Below are positions 33,707 to 42,803 of a stretch of 64,000 nt of DNA, in pieces (positions within the stretch are counted from its first letter, which is position 1; every line of letters begins with the position of its first letter). The notes under the pieces were generated by a model, which worked only from the letters and a program-made list of their open reading frames with translations, ran no database searches and was not told where the DNA came from. The DNA comes from Pseudomonas sp. PDM15. GTDB taxonomy: Bacteria > Pseudomonadota > Gammaproteobacteria > Pseudomonadales > Pseudomonadaceae. Made by a program: the position numbers and the translations under genes. The stretch spans positions 82,333 to 146,332 of the forward strand of contig NZ_JACVAA010000009.1 in assembly GCF_014851565.1 (NCBI RefSeq). The letters are read 5' to 3'.

Positions 33707-34988
33707 TTACTTTCACTCCAGTGGAGGTGACGCTATCGACGCGCAGACCTGCAATGCGCTGCCCGGGACTCAGTTCGTATACGCTGCCAGCGATGATCGC
33801 GTGCGCATGCCAGGCATTGCCGACCATGAAGGAACCCAGCCATTGAACTTCGGGCTTGCTGCCCACGGTCGCTTTGGGTTGAGCCGGCTGGGCCGCAGGA
33901 CGAGAAGAAACGACCCGCGCCTGCTGAGTGCGGACAGGCTCCTTCCGAGGTGCGGCGGCGGACTTTTGCGCTTGGGCAGTTTGAGTGGGCTTGACACTTT
34001 CTTCTGCCTTGAGTGCACGAGATTTCCAGTCGTCACGCTCTTTCTCAAGCGAAGCGACCTTGGCCTTCAGTTCGTCTACGACTGGTTGCAGATCCTGCGG
34101 AGCCGCAATAACCGGAGCCGGTTCGGCTGCAGGGGTAACTGGCGGCTCGACCGCTTCAACAGGTGCTACAGCCGTTTGCTGCTGAGCCACCGGTTGCTGT
34201 TGGACAGGATCGATCGCAGGCTGCGCGACTTCAGGAGTTGAGGGCGCGCCGAACGGATCTTCAGCCCCACCAAACGGGTCGACAGCCGGAGCAGCCGCAT
34301 CGCCCGCGGGCGCCTGCTCGTCAAACGGCAGTGCCGAATTTTGATCCAGGTGCGAAATATTCTGGTCGCCTTGCTGCATCTGCTGGATGGCAGCTTCGTA
34401 GGGAGCAACAGGTTGGCTGATTGCGGCCTGGGACGCCTCCATCTCCGCTGCTTTCTGTTTCTTGTGGTAGTTCCACCCGGCCACCACCGCGAGGAGAACA
34501 ACCAAAACGATCTTCGCCTTATGCTTCTGGAAGAACGAGTCAGACTTCTCCTTCTCTGCTGCGACAGCAGCAGTCGCGCCGCCTAGTGCTGCGTCTGTAT
34601 TCGATCCGTGCGAGAGAGGATCAGCATCGGCGATGCTCAGGCTTTCGCCGATGCCATCAATGTCACGAACAGGCTCCAGGGCCGGCGCAACCAATGGTTG
34701 GCTCTGGTCGACCGGTGAGGCAGGGAACTCAACCAGGTCCATGTCGAGCACATCATTTTGAGGCGCTGGCTCACTCGGGACTGTTGCCGCGGCGCTTACC
34801 TGCGGCTCGAACTGCTCAACTGGTGGAGGCGTAAGGCCGGCCAGGAGCTCATCAACGTTGAGGGCTTCAGCGGAAGGAGGAAGAACGAAATCGTCCATGC
34901 CACCCGGCGCGGAAGTTCCAGCATCATCGGATTTCTCGCGACGGGTGCTGACCGGCAGATCATCGAAGAAGTTGTCGTTACCGCTCAT
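33687..34988 (-). CDS. dotF: DotF/IcmG/TraP inner-membrane protein
   Basis: A 433-residue bitopic protein: an acidic, disordered cytoplasmic part (1-150), a membrane helix (about 158-173, IVLVVLLAVVAGW), a Pro/Ala/Gln-rich periplasmic linker, a coiled coil (LKAKVASLEKERDDWKSRAL, about 305-325), and a C-terminal beta domain (WHAHAIIAGSVYELSPGQR). This is the build of DotF/IcmG and TraP. GAGGA lies 7 bases before the ATG, and the gene starts one base after the DotG stop. Confidence 0.8.
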   Translation of the reverse strand: MSGNDNFFDDLPVSTRREKSDDAGTSAPGGMDDFVLPPSAEALNVDELLAGLTPPPVEQFEPQVSAAATVPSEPAPQNDVLDMDLVEFPASPVDQSQPLVAPALEPVRDIDGIGESLSIADADPLSHGSNTDAALGGATAAVAAEKEKSDSFFQKHKAKIVLVVLLAVVAGWNYHKKQKAAEMEASQAAISQPVAPYEAAIQQMQQGDQNISHLDQNSALPFDEQAPAGDAAAPAVDPFGGAEDPFGAPSTPEVAQPAIDPVQQQPVAQQQTAVAPVEAVEPPVTPAAEPAPVIAAPQDLQPVVDELKAKVASLEKERDDWKSRALKAEESVKPTQTAQAQKSAAAPRKEPVRTQQARVVSSRPAAQPAQPKATVGSKPEVQWLGSFMVGNAWHAHAIIAGSVYELSPGQRIAGLRVDSVTSTGVKVNGHEFR

Positions 34989-34989
34989 T

Positions 34990-36198
34990 TTAAATGTCCT
35001 CAGCGAGCATCAGACCGATCAGCTGCATCGGTGGGATTTTGGCCTGCGGCTTGATCTCGCCAGCGATGGCCTGGGCCTCTTTCATGAGCGGCTCAGTCGC
35101 CTTGCCCGCGGCATAAATAGCGAGGTCAGCACCGCTCAACTTTTCTTGGGTGGAGGTTGTGCCTCCATTGGTAACTACGGTAGTGCCGCCGCGACCAAGG
35201 CCTTCTGCGTAGGCAGCCGGGAAGGCAACCAGGAATTGAGAACCGAGCCGCTGGATGTACCGACCGTTGTACTCAGCCTTCAGGTTCGGCATTTCGTCGG
35301 GACCAACGGCAACCATCTTGATAGGCAGCGACTCTTTATCGAGTCGGATGGCGAAGCATTCGAGGTTGATGTATTCGCGGGTAGGCCAGGTGAAATTGCA
35401 CAGCGCTGTGCGCCCGGCGAACGGACCTTGCTCGATGATGGCTTGCACAGTGCCTGGGCGATCGGTGTCTGCCCCGGTCTTCAGGGTCGCCGTCCAGACA
35501 GTACCCATCGGGTAGCCAAGACGGGTTTCGGAGCTGCCGCCGGCAGCAGTTGCAGCCTGACCGGCACCGGTCAGCGATTTGCTCAGACCATCAAGATCAA
35601 GAGTGACAGGCGTCGACTCAATCTTGCCCGGGCCATCCACCCGCGCTGAAAGCGCGTCGAGCTGAATGGCGACCGCCTTCTCAATCTCCTCAGCTTCTTT
35701 CTGTGCGCGCTGCGCCTGCTGGTTGTTCGCCTGATTGTTTGCAGTCGAGCTCACTTCCGGAGCAACTGGCGGCGGAGGTGCCCGGTCAACTTTCGGTGGT
35801 TCCGGCGGTGCCAGTGGCGCGAGCGGCGGCACGTAAGTGCCACTGGTTTTCTCAGCCTCTGCCAGGGCGGCTTCCTCGACCTTCGACTCCAAGCCCTGCA
35901 CCCGTACGTCATTCGAGCCGCGCCCCTCCGCCGGCGCCGGCGGAGTGATAGCGATCGCCGTGTTGGTATCAGTGACCGGCACTACCGCGTTCTTGCGATA
36001 CGCCCAGGTGCCAACGGCCAACAGGATGGCCGCACCGATCACCAGGGCGGGCCTGTTCTGACCGAGTGCAGAGGCCACCCCACCCCAAGAGCGCTTGCTG
36101 CGCACACCCTCCTCGACTGGAGCCTGAGCCCGGTCGAGGTCTTCCAGGGATTGGCTTTCCCCAAGCTGGCCGATGGTTGGCTCTGCTTTATCCACCAT
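34990..36198 (-). CDS. dotG: DotG/IcmE/TraO core channel protein (VirB10-like)
   Basis: A 402-residue protein: cytoplasmic tail, membrane helix (about 49-66), Pro-rich spacer (about 110-150, PPLAPLAPPEPPKV), then a C-terminal VirB10/TrbI-like domain (GTVWTATLKTGADTDRPGTV to ECFAIRLDKESLPIKMVAVG). It is much shorter than Legionella DotG (about 1,050), lacking its repeat region, and near the size of IncI TraO. ATG at 36198 has GAGGTG upstream; GTG at 36207 is the alternative. It is the first gene of the icmE-G-C-D-J-type block. Confidence 0.85.
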   Translation of the reverse strand: MVDKAEPTIGQLGESQSLEDLDRAQAPVEEGVRSKRSWGGVASALGQNRPALVIGAAILLAVGTWAYRKNAVVPVTDTNTAIAITPPAPAEGRGSNDVRVQGLESKVEEAALAEAEKTSGTYVPPLAPLAPPEPPKVDRAPPPPVAPEVSSTANNQANNQQAQRAQKEAEEIEKAVAIQLDALSARVDGPGKIESTPVTLDLDGLSKSLTGAGQAATAAGGSSETRLGYPMGTVWTATLKTGADTDRPGTVQAIIEQGPFAGRTALCNFTWPTREYINLECFAIRLDKESLPIKMVAVGPDEMPNLKAEYNGRYIQRLGSQFLVAFPAAYAEGLGRGGTTVVTNGGTTSTQEKLSGADLAIYAAGKATEPLMKEAQAIAGEIKPQAKIPPMQLIGLMLAEDI

Positions 36199-36681
36199 GA
36201 AAGACACCTCAAAAAAGATAGCCAGAAATATATCAGCGCAATTCCTTTAGCACAAGAATCGCACCCTTCCTGCCTTGTTGTTGACGCCTTTTCAGTCATC
36301 AGGTAGCCTCCGGTCCAACAGGCTCGGTTGGCTTATACTATTATTTTATTGTCATACTATACAAAGTATATTTGGTTTACCATTGTATTGTCATAGTATG
36401 ATAGTCTCGAAAGCATCACATCAATCGTTTTCACAGGCGGTTCGAGAATCATCGAAGACCGGTTATGCGTTGCTCGTGATTGACTCGCATAGATATGCAA
36501 AGCCGCGCTTAGTCGGTTTTGCTTTGTCGGGTGCTGCGACGCGCCTGGATGCGTCCGGCGCCTGGCAGACCTTGCTGGGAGGGCTGTTTCTCGGTGTGAG
36601 TAAGCGAGGGAATGCTTGAAAAAGCGCCGATGTGCGCGGAATAAACAATCAATGCATAACAATGCGAATTAAGGAGAACCT
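36199..36681. promoter_or_regulatory. Divergent intergenic region with repeats
   Basis: About 480 bases between dotG (minus) and the 36682 gene (plus). It holds direct repeats TATTGTCATACTAT (36347-36360) and TATTGTCATAGTAT (36386-36399), a perfect dyad GCATAGATATGC (36487-36498) and a looser copy TGCATAACAATGCGAA (36653). These are probably regulator sites and promoters for both directions. An open frame through 36275-36619 is AT-rich with no ribosome site and is not called. Confidence 0.55.
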
Positions 36682-37848
36682 ATGCCAATCCCTGCGCTGG
36701 GTGTCGTTATCCTGGATGACAACCGGTATCCCGCGACCTCGGCTGGGTACGCAGTAACCGCCGAAGGGGGGCGCCGCATCAATCGGCTTTCTGATCTCGC
36801 CTCAGGTGTCGTTTGGTACACCAGCGTGGGTTACAAAGAGTTCAAGAACGGCCAGCTTTACAAGCAGTCGAATCTGCGCGGCGACCAGCTGCTCCGGTGC
36901 AGCATGTCCAGCATCATTCACGAGATTGGGCTGCAGTACGCCCCTATCCCGGACCAGGCAACGGCGGTGTTCCAGATCTTTCAGGAGATTGCGCGCTACC
37001 TCGAAGGCAATCTCGGCTGGAACGGAAAGGTCTTTGGTCGCCTTGACTGGTATCTGAACAACTTCCTGGGTGTGGCGAGTCGCCAGCCTGCGGGCTCTCC
37101 CTTGATTCTTGCTGCGCGTAACGCGCACGAGTACATGACGCCTGCGATGGTCCAGTCGAACCCAGATGCAACTTCTCGAACCTACATTGCGCCTCGCATC
37201 CCCTATCTCCAGGCTTTGATGGAGTTGCCTGTACCTCATCTGCGTGCAGACTGGACGTTCCATCCCCTCTCTGGCCAGGCGGATAGCAATCGGCTGATGG
37301 CTGAAGGAGGGCTCGGCTCGCTCTTTGAGGTGAGCATCAGCGACCTCGATCCGGATTTAGCTGTGGTCGCACCATTTGCGGCCAGGCAGTCCGCAGACTC
37401 TGATCCGCGAGTTTGGTGCGCTCTGCCTGAGGCGATGTTCTACGCGGACCGGTCCAACTTGGTAGTCCGCGGTGTATGGCGGCCAAGTCGCGTAGAGAGT
37501 CTGGGTGACCAGCTCTCCGGGCCCTCGACGGGCGGGGTACGTCTCGTACCTGATCGTGACTACTCATACTCCGCCGCGCTGGTTGCTGAGGCCCTTCTTT
37601 ATGCGCTTCTGGGCACGACTTCTGGCGACAAGCCGGCCACTGGCCGGGAGCCGGTAGCTGCATTTGTGGCTGCTTACGATCGGCTGATGATGATTCGTCA
37701 TGCGCAGAAGGTTTACGACGCTGGGTACACGCCCATGTCGAGCGCATGCGGTGGCCGCCTGGTGGTTTCTCTGCCAGCAATGGCGATCGCTGACTTGGAC
37801 AGCTTGTGTCAGGAGATGGGGCTTGAGCCCCCGATGACTGGTTCCTGA
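36682..37848 (+). CDS. Hypothetical protein (388 aa) between T4BSS operons
   Basis: Unrecognised soluble protein, no signal peptide. AAGGAG lies 6 bases before the ATG. It has a beta-rich start (ALGVVILDDNRYPATSAGY), a helical middle (VFQIFQEIARYLEGNLGWNG) and a C-terminal helical region (SAALVAEALLYALLG). It is flanked by divergent dotG and by a repeat-rich spacer before dotO. Most likely a transfer-associated cytoplasmic protein. No known Dot/Icm component matches by eye. Confidence 0.6.
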   Translation: MPIPALGVVILDDNRYPATSAGYAVTAEGGRRINRLSDLASGVVWYTSVGYKEFKNGQLYKQSNLRGDQLLRCSMSSIIHEIGLQYAPIPDQATAVFQIFQEIARYLEGNLGWNGKVFGRLDWYLNNFLGVASRQPAGSPLILAARNAHEYMTPAMVQSNPDATSRTYIAPRIPYLQALMELPVPHLRADWTFHPLSGQADSNRLMAEGGLGSLFEVSISDLDPDLAVVAPFAARQSADSDPRVWCALPEAMFYADRSNLVVRGVWRPSRVESLGDQLSGPSTGGVRLVPDRDYSYSAALVAEALLYALLGTTSGDKPATGREPVAAFVAAYDRLMMIRHAQKVYDAGYTPMSSACGGRLVVSLPAMAIADLDSLCQEMGLEPPMTGS

Positions 37849-38185
37849 CTCGTCATGCGAGGTTGGTTTCGTCATTCGAGGTGGGAATTGGTGCGTGCGG
37901 CTCGGCGCCTGAAAGGCTGCACAGCCAGGATCTACAGCGGTCGCTGCGCTTTTATTGGCGTAAGGACGCATAGATATGCGGGCGGTGCAGGTTTCGTCAT
38001 GCGAGGTTGGATTCGCTTTTGTGGGCGTTCCGGCGCTTTTGGTCCGATTCTTTGGCGTAACAAATCCCTACCTGTACCAGATTGGCTTTGGCTTTCATTA
38101 CCAAGCAAAACAAAAAATAGATTTGCATAGTTATGCGAATCGAAGATTAAAACGGCATTCGCGGACTTAGTTTAGGAGCGCAATT
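37849..38185. promoter_or_regulatory. Spacer with oriV 1-type iterons and dyads before dotO operon
   Basis: No gene. Three copies of the oriV 1 repeat: CGTCATGCGAGGTTGG at 37851 and 37995 and CGTCATTCGAGGTGGG at 37870. Two dyads, GCATAGATATGC (37967-37978) and GCATAGTTATGC (38125-38136). The initiator that binds oriV 1 may also bind here and link copy number to transfer gene expression, or the spacer may be an auxiliary origin. Confidence 0.6.
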
Positions 38186-38398
38186 ATGGCTGTTGCTTCG
38201 GAAATCGCCCCTGCAGCGGGGCTTGAACGAGCGATGAGGGAGTGGATTTCGGCTACCTCGCTGCAGGCCAACTTTCTGTCGAAGGTGAAAGGCATGCGAG
38301 ATCATCAGCTGCTCCTGCGTTTCAATGCGCTCACCAATGAGCCGGCAGATGTGGCGCTCGCCAAGACGGAGCAGATCGTCCAGGAGGTGGAGGGATGA
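38186..38398 (+). CDS. Small protein coupled to DotO
   Basis: A 70-residue helical protein (LERAMREWISATSLQANFL; NEPADVALAKTEQIVQEV). AGGAG lies 7 bases before the ATG, and its stop overlaps the DotO start (ATGA). No signal peptide. Unknown; a small DotO partner is plausible. Confidence 0.55.
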   Translation: MAVASEIAPAAGLERAMREWISATSLQANFLSKVKGMRDHQLLLRFNALTNEPADVALAKTEQIVQEVEG

Positions 38399-41385
38399 CC
38401 CTTTTCTACTCGCTGAATGAGCTCTTCGGGAAGTTCAGCTCTTCTCGCCTTCCGATTATCTCTGTGGTAGATCCCCGTACGATCCAGCTGCAGGCGGGGC
38501 TGGGGTATATGAGCGGGCTGAGGATGTCGGGCGCTTACCGTATGTTCGGCAATGCTGAGCGCGGAGCGGCATTGAAGTCGCTCTTCACTCTGCTATCAAG
38601 CCAGCTTCAGCAGCCGGGCTGTCAGATTCAGTGGGTGACCGAGGTTAACCCGGACCAGGCGAAACAAGATCTCCACCTCTTAACCGATGTTTCGCGCGAA
38701 ACATGGCGCCGTTTGAACGTGGACATGGCCACGGTAGAGGCTCTGATCACCTCTCGTGAGGACATGCTCGCCAAGAAGGCGGTAAGGGAAAACAACATCG
38801 CGACGGTTACCACGTCCATGCAATCACTGGGTGACCCCAAGCAGGTTGCGCTGGACGCCCAGGGTGCTCAACGCCTGCTTGGCGGCCTCCCGCGAAGCCT
38901 GAGTGCGTACACGCAGATCCTGGGCAGCAAGATGCAGACGCTATACCAGCGTCATCACAGCAACACGGACGCCTTTGCAAAGGCCATGCGATCCCAGGAT
39001 GTGACCCAGATCTGCGAGCCGATCGAAAGCGAGGCTTTGATTCGAGAGATCAGGCGCCTGTACCTTCCGGACGCCACGCCTGCCAATTGGGTTCCTGCGG
39101 TCCAAGGTGATCGCCGCTATTTCAACGTCAACAGTGCTGCCGACGACCATACCCGCCTCCCCCACATCCGGGATCAAATACTTCCCGAGCCTCTAACCGT
39201 TTACGACGATGGCGTCGTGCGGATCGGTAACCGCGGCGGTCGCTTCTTCGCGGTCGCCTACATGTATGTCCATCCGCTCACCTGGCTCGACTCGGACCTG
39301 CTGGTTAACACGATGCCGCGTGATTTCCACTGGTGGACATCGATGTGCTTCCTTTCAGGTGCGGAAAAGTGGCGCAACTACGTCAACACCCATAAGGGCG
39401 TCGCGCAGTCCGTGAAGATCCTGTCGAGCCGTAACGCGGACATCTCCAGTCACGCAGAGGCTCTTCTGGAGATTGCCAAGACTGAGAACCTTTGCGGCTT
39501 CCGGATGCAAGTGTGCACTGAGGCAAAGACCCAGGAGCAGGCCCGCCACCAGATATACACCCTGATAAGCCAGCTGCAGGCCTGGGGCGGCAGCCAGTGG
39601 CGGCAGGACGCAGATGATCCTGACGAGTTGCTCAAGCACGCTGTTCCTGGTTGTGATCGAGCAACAACCTATGCGGCTACGACATTCGCTGTTCCCGTCA
39701 AGGACGCAATGATCGCCCTGCCCTTCTCTCGGCCAGGTTCGATCTGGCAGCGGCACATGCAGGGCGCGCTGTTGATGCTCACAGAAGCGAAGCGCCTGTA
39801 CCCGTTCAAACATCAGGCTGCAGGGATCCAAAAATTCGTGTCTGACGTGCTTATCGCCCCCATGGGTGGCGGTAAGTCTGTGCTCCTCCAGGCCATCAGG
39901 GCCGCCTACATTGAGGCATACGCATCAGACAACCTATTGCCGCGGATGGTTACGCTCGACATCGGTCCTTCCTCCAGCGGCGTGATCCTTCTCTTGGAGT
40001 CGATCCTGCCGAAAGAGCATCTATGGCAGGTCAGCTATCGTCGGATCACCGAGTCGCCCGACTGCTGCATGAACCCATTCGATACTCAGCTTTGCGTATG
40101 GCATCCCACCACGGTGGAGCGGATGTTCCTGACGAACTTTCTCACGCAGCTGTTCACGTCGGCCGGTAAAGATGCTCCTCCGGAGGGTGTTACGACCATC
40201 GTGCCGATGCTGATCGAGAACGCCTACAAGCTGTATCTGTCCGATACCAGCTCGCGACTGAAGGTGTACACGCCAGGCCTCTCAGGCTATGAAGAGATCG
40301 ATGAAATCGTCACGCGCGAGCGTTGGAACGACGCAGGCGATCTGAGCTGGAAAGCTTTGACGATGAAGCTTTTCCGTCAGCGCAAGATGATTCTCGCAGA
40401 GCTTGCGCAATGGCGTGCCATGCCTTCGATACCAGACCTCGCTGACGTGCTGGCCTCCAGCCAGGAGATTAACGACTTTTATGGTTCGCAGCAGGTGCCA
40501 GGCTTGGGTATCTCCCTGGTTCAGTACCTGAAAAGCGTTCTGCAGAGTTGGACGCGGCAGCAGATTTTCAGCGGCCCAACCACTTTCAAGACGAACGCCC
40601 GGGTATTGGCGTTGAACCTGGAAGACGTGGTTAAAGGGGGTGGGGTTTCCGGCGAGCAGCAGGGTGCGCTGATCATGCTGCTTGCACGGCATGCGACCAC
40701 GCGTAAGTGGTGGATCAACAACGATGTCCTCGACGAGTTGGTATGCGATCCGGATGTAAAAGAGTTCCATCGGCGAGTAATGGATCGCGAGAAGAGCATG
40801 CCCTCGCGATTGGACGTTGACGAATATCATCGTACCAAGCCCTTTCCAGCCGTCAGGGCGCAATTTGCGCAGGATCGTCGCGAGATCCGTAAGTTCAACA
40901 TCCATTACGGAATGGCTTCGCAGAGTGATGAGGACTTCGGCCCTGATGATATTGAGCTGGCAAGTTCGATTTTTTTCCTGGGGTCCCCAGGTGAGCAAGG
41001 CATCGTTCGCTGCCAGAAGCGCTTCGGCTTACCGCCCTCTGCAGTCGATGCTCTTCGGAGCAAGGTTCGAGGTGCTGACTCTGAAGGCGCTCACATGCTG
41101 CTGATCGCCGAAACCTCCAAGGGGCGGCTGATCCAGTATCTGACCTATCCCCTTCCGAGCATGTACCTTTGGGCTTTCTCGTCGACGCCTAATGACGTTT
41201 CAGTGCGTCGTAAGGTTTCGCTCGAACTGGGCTATCTCTCTGCGCTGAAGATCCTGGTCAAGCTCTTTCCTGGAGGTTCGATCGAGAAGCGAATTGATGA
41301 GCTGAAGCAGGTTCGCCCTGACCTGCCGTTGGACGGGGTTGTGAATCTTCTGGTGCAGGAGATCGTCGAGGCCGCGAAGGCCTGA
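38395..41385 (+). CDS. dotO: DotO/IcmB/TraU VirB4-like ATPase
   Basis: A 996-residue cytoplasmic ATPase anchored to the inner-membrane complex. Walker A APMGGGKSVLLQ (about residues 487-498), Walker B region with LALNLEDVV (about residue 740) and SRLDVDEYHRT (about residue 805), then HYGMASQSDED typical of VirB4/IcmB motifs. The length matches Legionella DotO (1,009) and TraU. With DotB it drives substrate transport. It is the main gene of the plus-strand transfer operon and is closed by a terminator at 41404. Confidence 0.92.
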   Translation: MTLFYSLNELFGKFSSSRLPIISVVDPRTIQLQAGLGYMSGLRMSGAYRMFGNAERGAALKSLFTLLSSQLQQPGCQIQWVTEVNPDQAKQDLHLLTDVSRETWRRLNVDMATVEALITSREDMLAKKAVRENNIATVTTSMQSLGDPKQVALDAQGAQRLLGGLPRSLSAYTQILGSKMQTLYQRHHSNTDAFAKAMRSQDVTQICEPIESEALIREIRRLYLPDATPANWVPAVQGDRRYFNVNSAADDHTRLPHIRDQILPEPLTVYDDGVVRIGNRGGRFFAVAYMYVHPLTWLDSDLLVNTMPRDFHWWTSMCFLSGAEKWRNYVNTHKGVAQSVKILSSRNADISSHAEALLEIAKTENLCGFRMQVCTEAKTQEQARHQIYTLISQLQAWGGSQWRQDADDPDELLKHAVPGCDRATTYAATTFAVPVKDAMIALPFSRPGSIWQRHMQGALLMLTEAKRLYPFKHQAAGIQKFVSDVLIAPMGGGKSVLLQAIRAAYIEAYASDNLLPRMVTLDIGPSSSGVILLLESILPKEHLWQVSYRRITESPDCCMNPFDTQLCVWHPTTVERMFLTNFLTQLFTSAGKDAPPEGVTTIVPMLIENAYKLYLSDTSSRLKVYTPGLSGYEEIDEIVTRERWNDAGDLSWKALTMKLFRQRKMILAELAQWRAMPSIPDLADVLASSQEINDFYGSQQVPGLGISLVQYLKSVLQSWTRQQIFSGPTTFKTNARVLALNLEDVVKGGGVSGEQQGALIMLLARHATTRKWWINNDVLDELVCDPDVKEFHRRVMDREKSMPSRLDVDEYHRTKPFPAVRAQFAQDRREIRKFNIHYGMASQSDEDFGPDDIELASSIFFLGSPGEQGIVRCQKRFGLPPSAVDALRSKVRGADSEGAHMLLIAETSKGRLIQYLTYPLPSMYLWAFSSTPNDVSVRRKVSLELGYLSALKILVKLFPGGSIEKRIDELKQVRPDLPLDGVVNLLVQEIVEAAKA

Positions 41386-41403
41386 TCCACTCCGAGTGAA
41401 AGA

Positions 41404-41425
41404 GGCCGCCGCAAGGCGGCCTTCT
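41404..41425 (+). terminator. Terminator after dotO
   Basis: Stem GGCCGCC-GCAA-GGCGGCC followed by TTCTT, 18 bases after the dotO stop. The T run is short, so read-through is possible. Confidence 0.65.
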
Positions 41426-41508
41426 TATTCATGGCTATGCCAATCATCCAATACCGAGGCGTAATCTCTGCTGGAAATGCGGGAATCGGCATAGCAAAAA
41501 CAAAAAGA

Positions 41509-41520
41509 GCATAGATAAGC
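41509..41520. promoter_or_regulatory. Variant GCATAG palindrome
   Basis: GCATAGATAAGC, one base off the GCATAGNTATGC dyad, in the 270-base gap before the LPD7-like gene. Same variant half-site as at 25337. Confidence 0.35.
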
Positions 41521-41657
41521 AGAGCAAAACAAGCGCGCAAAAAAAACCGCATCTGTGTAAGACGCGGCTGTGGAAATGGCATGCAATTTATCTGTTTCAC
41601 ATGCGAACCCTATATTACTATTGAGACTACCTTGACACAACAGACTTGGTGACTCCC

Positions 41658-42512
41658 ATGCGAAAGCCCGAAACCGCTTCCCAGCAAAGTGCAGCGCCTG
41701 CGCCTCTCTGGGCCCAAACCGATGACGATATCTCCGCCTTGCTGCTGCAGGGCGCCAATGCCGGTGTACAGGACATCCCGGCACCTGCAGAGCAGCTAGA
41801 GGTGGTCGACGATGCACCGGTCGCCTCCGCAGCTGAAGAAGCGATTTTTGAGGGCGGTGGCGCCCCGCTTTCGGATGAAGTGGTCGAGCAGGTGTTCGAG
41901 GCCGGCGGTGTTGTTGATGAAATGGCGGTGAGCCAGTCAGCTCAAGTCCAGCGCGCAGAGTCTGAAGCGCGAAAGCGTGCAGAGAAGCTCAAAGCTTTGT
42001 TGGCAGAGGCGTTCTGGGATGATGCTCAGGCGCTTCTGCTCCGTTCAGAGTCCAAGGGTGGTCTTCGTGCAGTGTTCGCATCTTCTGGTGACGAAATCAC
42101 CTTCAAGAGCAAGGGCGGACTCCTTCGTTCAAGCGTAGTGACCATGAACATTGCGACCGGCAATCTCTCGTGCAAGATGCGCGGCACCTCGATGAATGAA
42201 GTGGCTGCTGCTTTCATTGAGTGCGGCAAGGCTGCCGGTTGGTCCCAGATGTGGTTCAACGGTTCGCCTGAATTCATGCAGATCGTCACAGCGCTGGCGA
42301 AAGCAGAAGGCATCCAGGTGGTGAGCAAGAGTGACATCTCGAAACTCAAGAAGCATGCCGAGCCATCGTTGCTCAGCGGGATTACCGACGGCCTTACTTC
42401 GTTCTTCCGCCGCGGTGGTGAGACTTCTGCGCCGCGCCAAGAGCCTTCTGTCCAACAACAAGTCCCTGAGCCTGACGATCTCTCTGACGGTCCAGGTCTC
42501 TATAACCGGTAG
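41658..42512 (+). CDS. LPD7-like domain protein
   Basis: A 284-residue protein. An acidic Ala/Val-rich N-terminal half with a coiled coil (about residues 95-115), then a domain at about 175-225 (MNEVAAAFIECGKAAGWSQM to EFMQIVTALAKAEGI) matching the LPD7 pattern seen in plasmid relaxases and primases (Trp in AGW, GSPEF). It may interact with transfer-initiation proteins such as a relaxase. ATG at 41658 with GGTGA 5 bases upstream is preferred; TTG 41646 and GTG 41649 are open. A charged, disordered C-terminus follows. Confidence 0.6.
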   Translation: MRKPETASQQSAAPAPLWAQTDDDISALLLQGANAGVQDIPAPAEQLEVVDDAPVASAAEEAIFEGGGAPLSDEVVEQVFEAGGVVDEMAVSQSAQVQRAESEARKRAEKLKALLAEAFWDDAQALLLRSESKGGLRAVFASSGDEITFKSKGGLLRSSVVTMNIATGNLSCKMRGTSMNEVAAAFIECGKAAGWSQMWFNGSPEFMQIVTALAKAEGIQVVSKSDISKLKKHAEPSLLSGITDGLTSFFRRGGETSAPRQEPSVQQQVPEPDDLSDGPGLYNR

Positions 42513-42520
42513 GTGACAAC

Positions 42521-42793
42521 ATGCGTGTTTCGATTTGCTCGGTAGTCCTCATCCTGGCCGGCGCTGCAAATGCTGCCGGTACTGGCTCCATGAACGAGGT
42601 ACAGACAAAGCCGGAGGGGTTCAATGGGCCTGACGGCGTTATGTCAGAATTGCTATCCGATGGCGGCGCCTCCGGTGGCCAGTCGGGATCAGCAGCTGAT
42701 CAGAAGGTAGAGCGGTTGAAGGCTCAGCTCTCCAAAGAGCTGAACGCCGATCCTGCTGCTGAGAAGCTTGGCTCCTACCTCTGGAAAGAGTGA
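42521..42793 (+). CDS. Small exported protein
   Basis: A 90-residue protein with a signal peptide (about 1-18, cleaved near ANA-AGT), then a flexible Gly/Ser-rich mature part and a C-terminal helix (QKVERLKAQLSKELNADP). AGGTG lies 6 bases before the ATG. It follows the LPD7-like gene by 8 bases. Probably periplasmic; function unknown. Confidence 0.55.
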   Translation: MRVSICSVVLILAGAANAAGTGSMNEVQTKPEGFNGPDGVMSELLSDGGASGGQSGSAADQKVERLKAQLSKELNADPAAEKLGSYLWKE

Positions 42794-42803
42794 CCCTGAG
42801 CAT

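Noticed and set aside
36275..36662. Genes in the dotG upstream spacer (both strands open)
   Set aside because: AT-rich, no ribosome sites, atypical residues, and the DNA is full of regulatory repeats.
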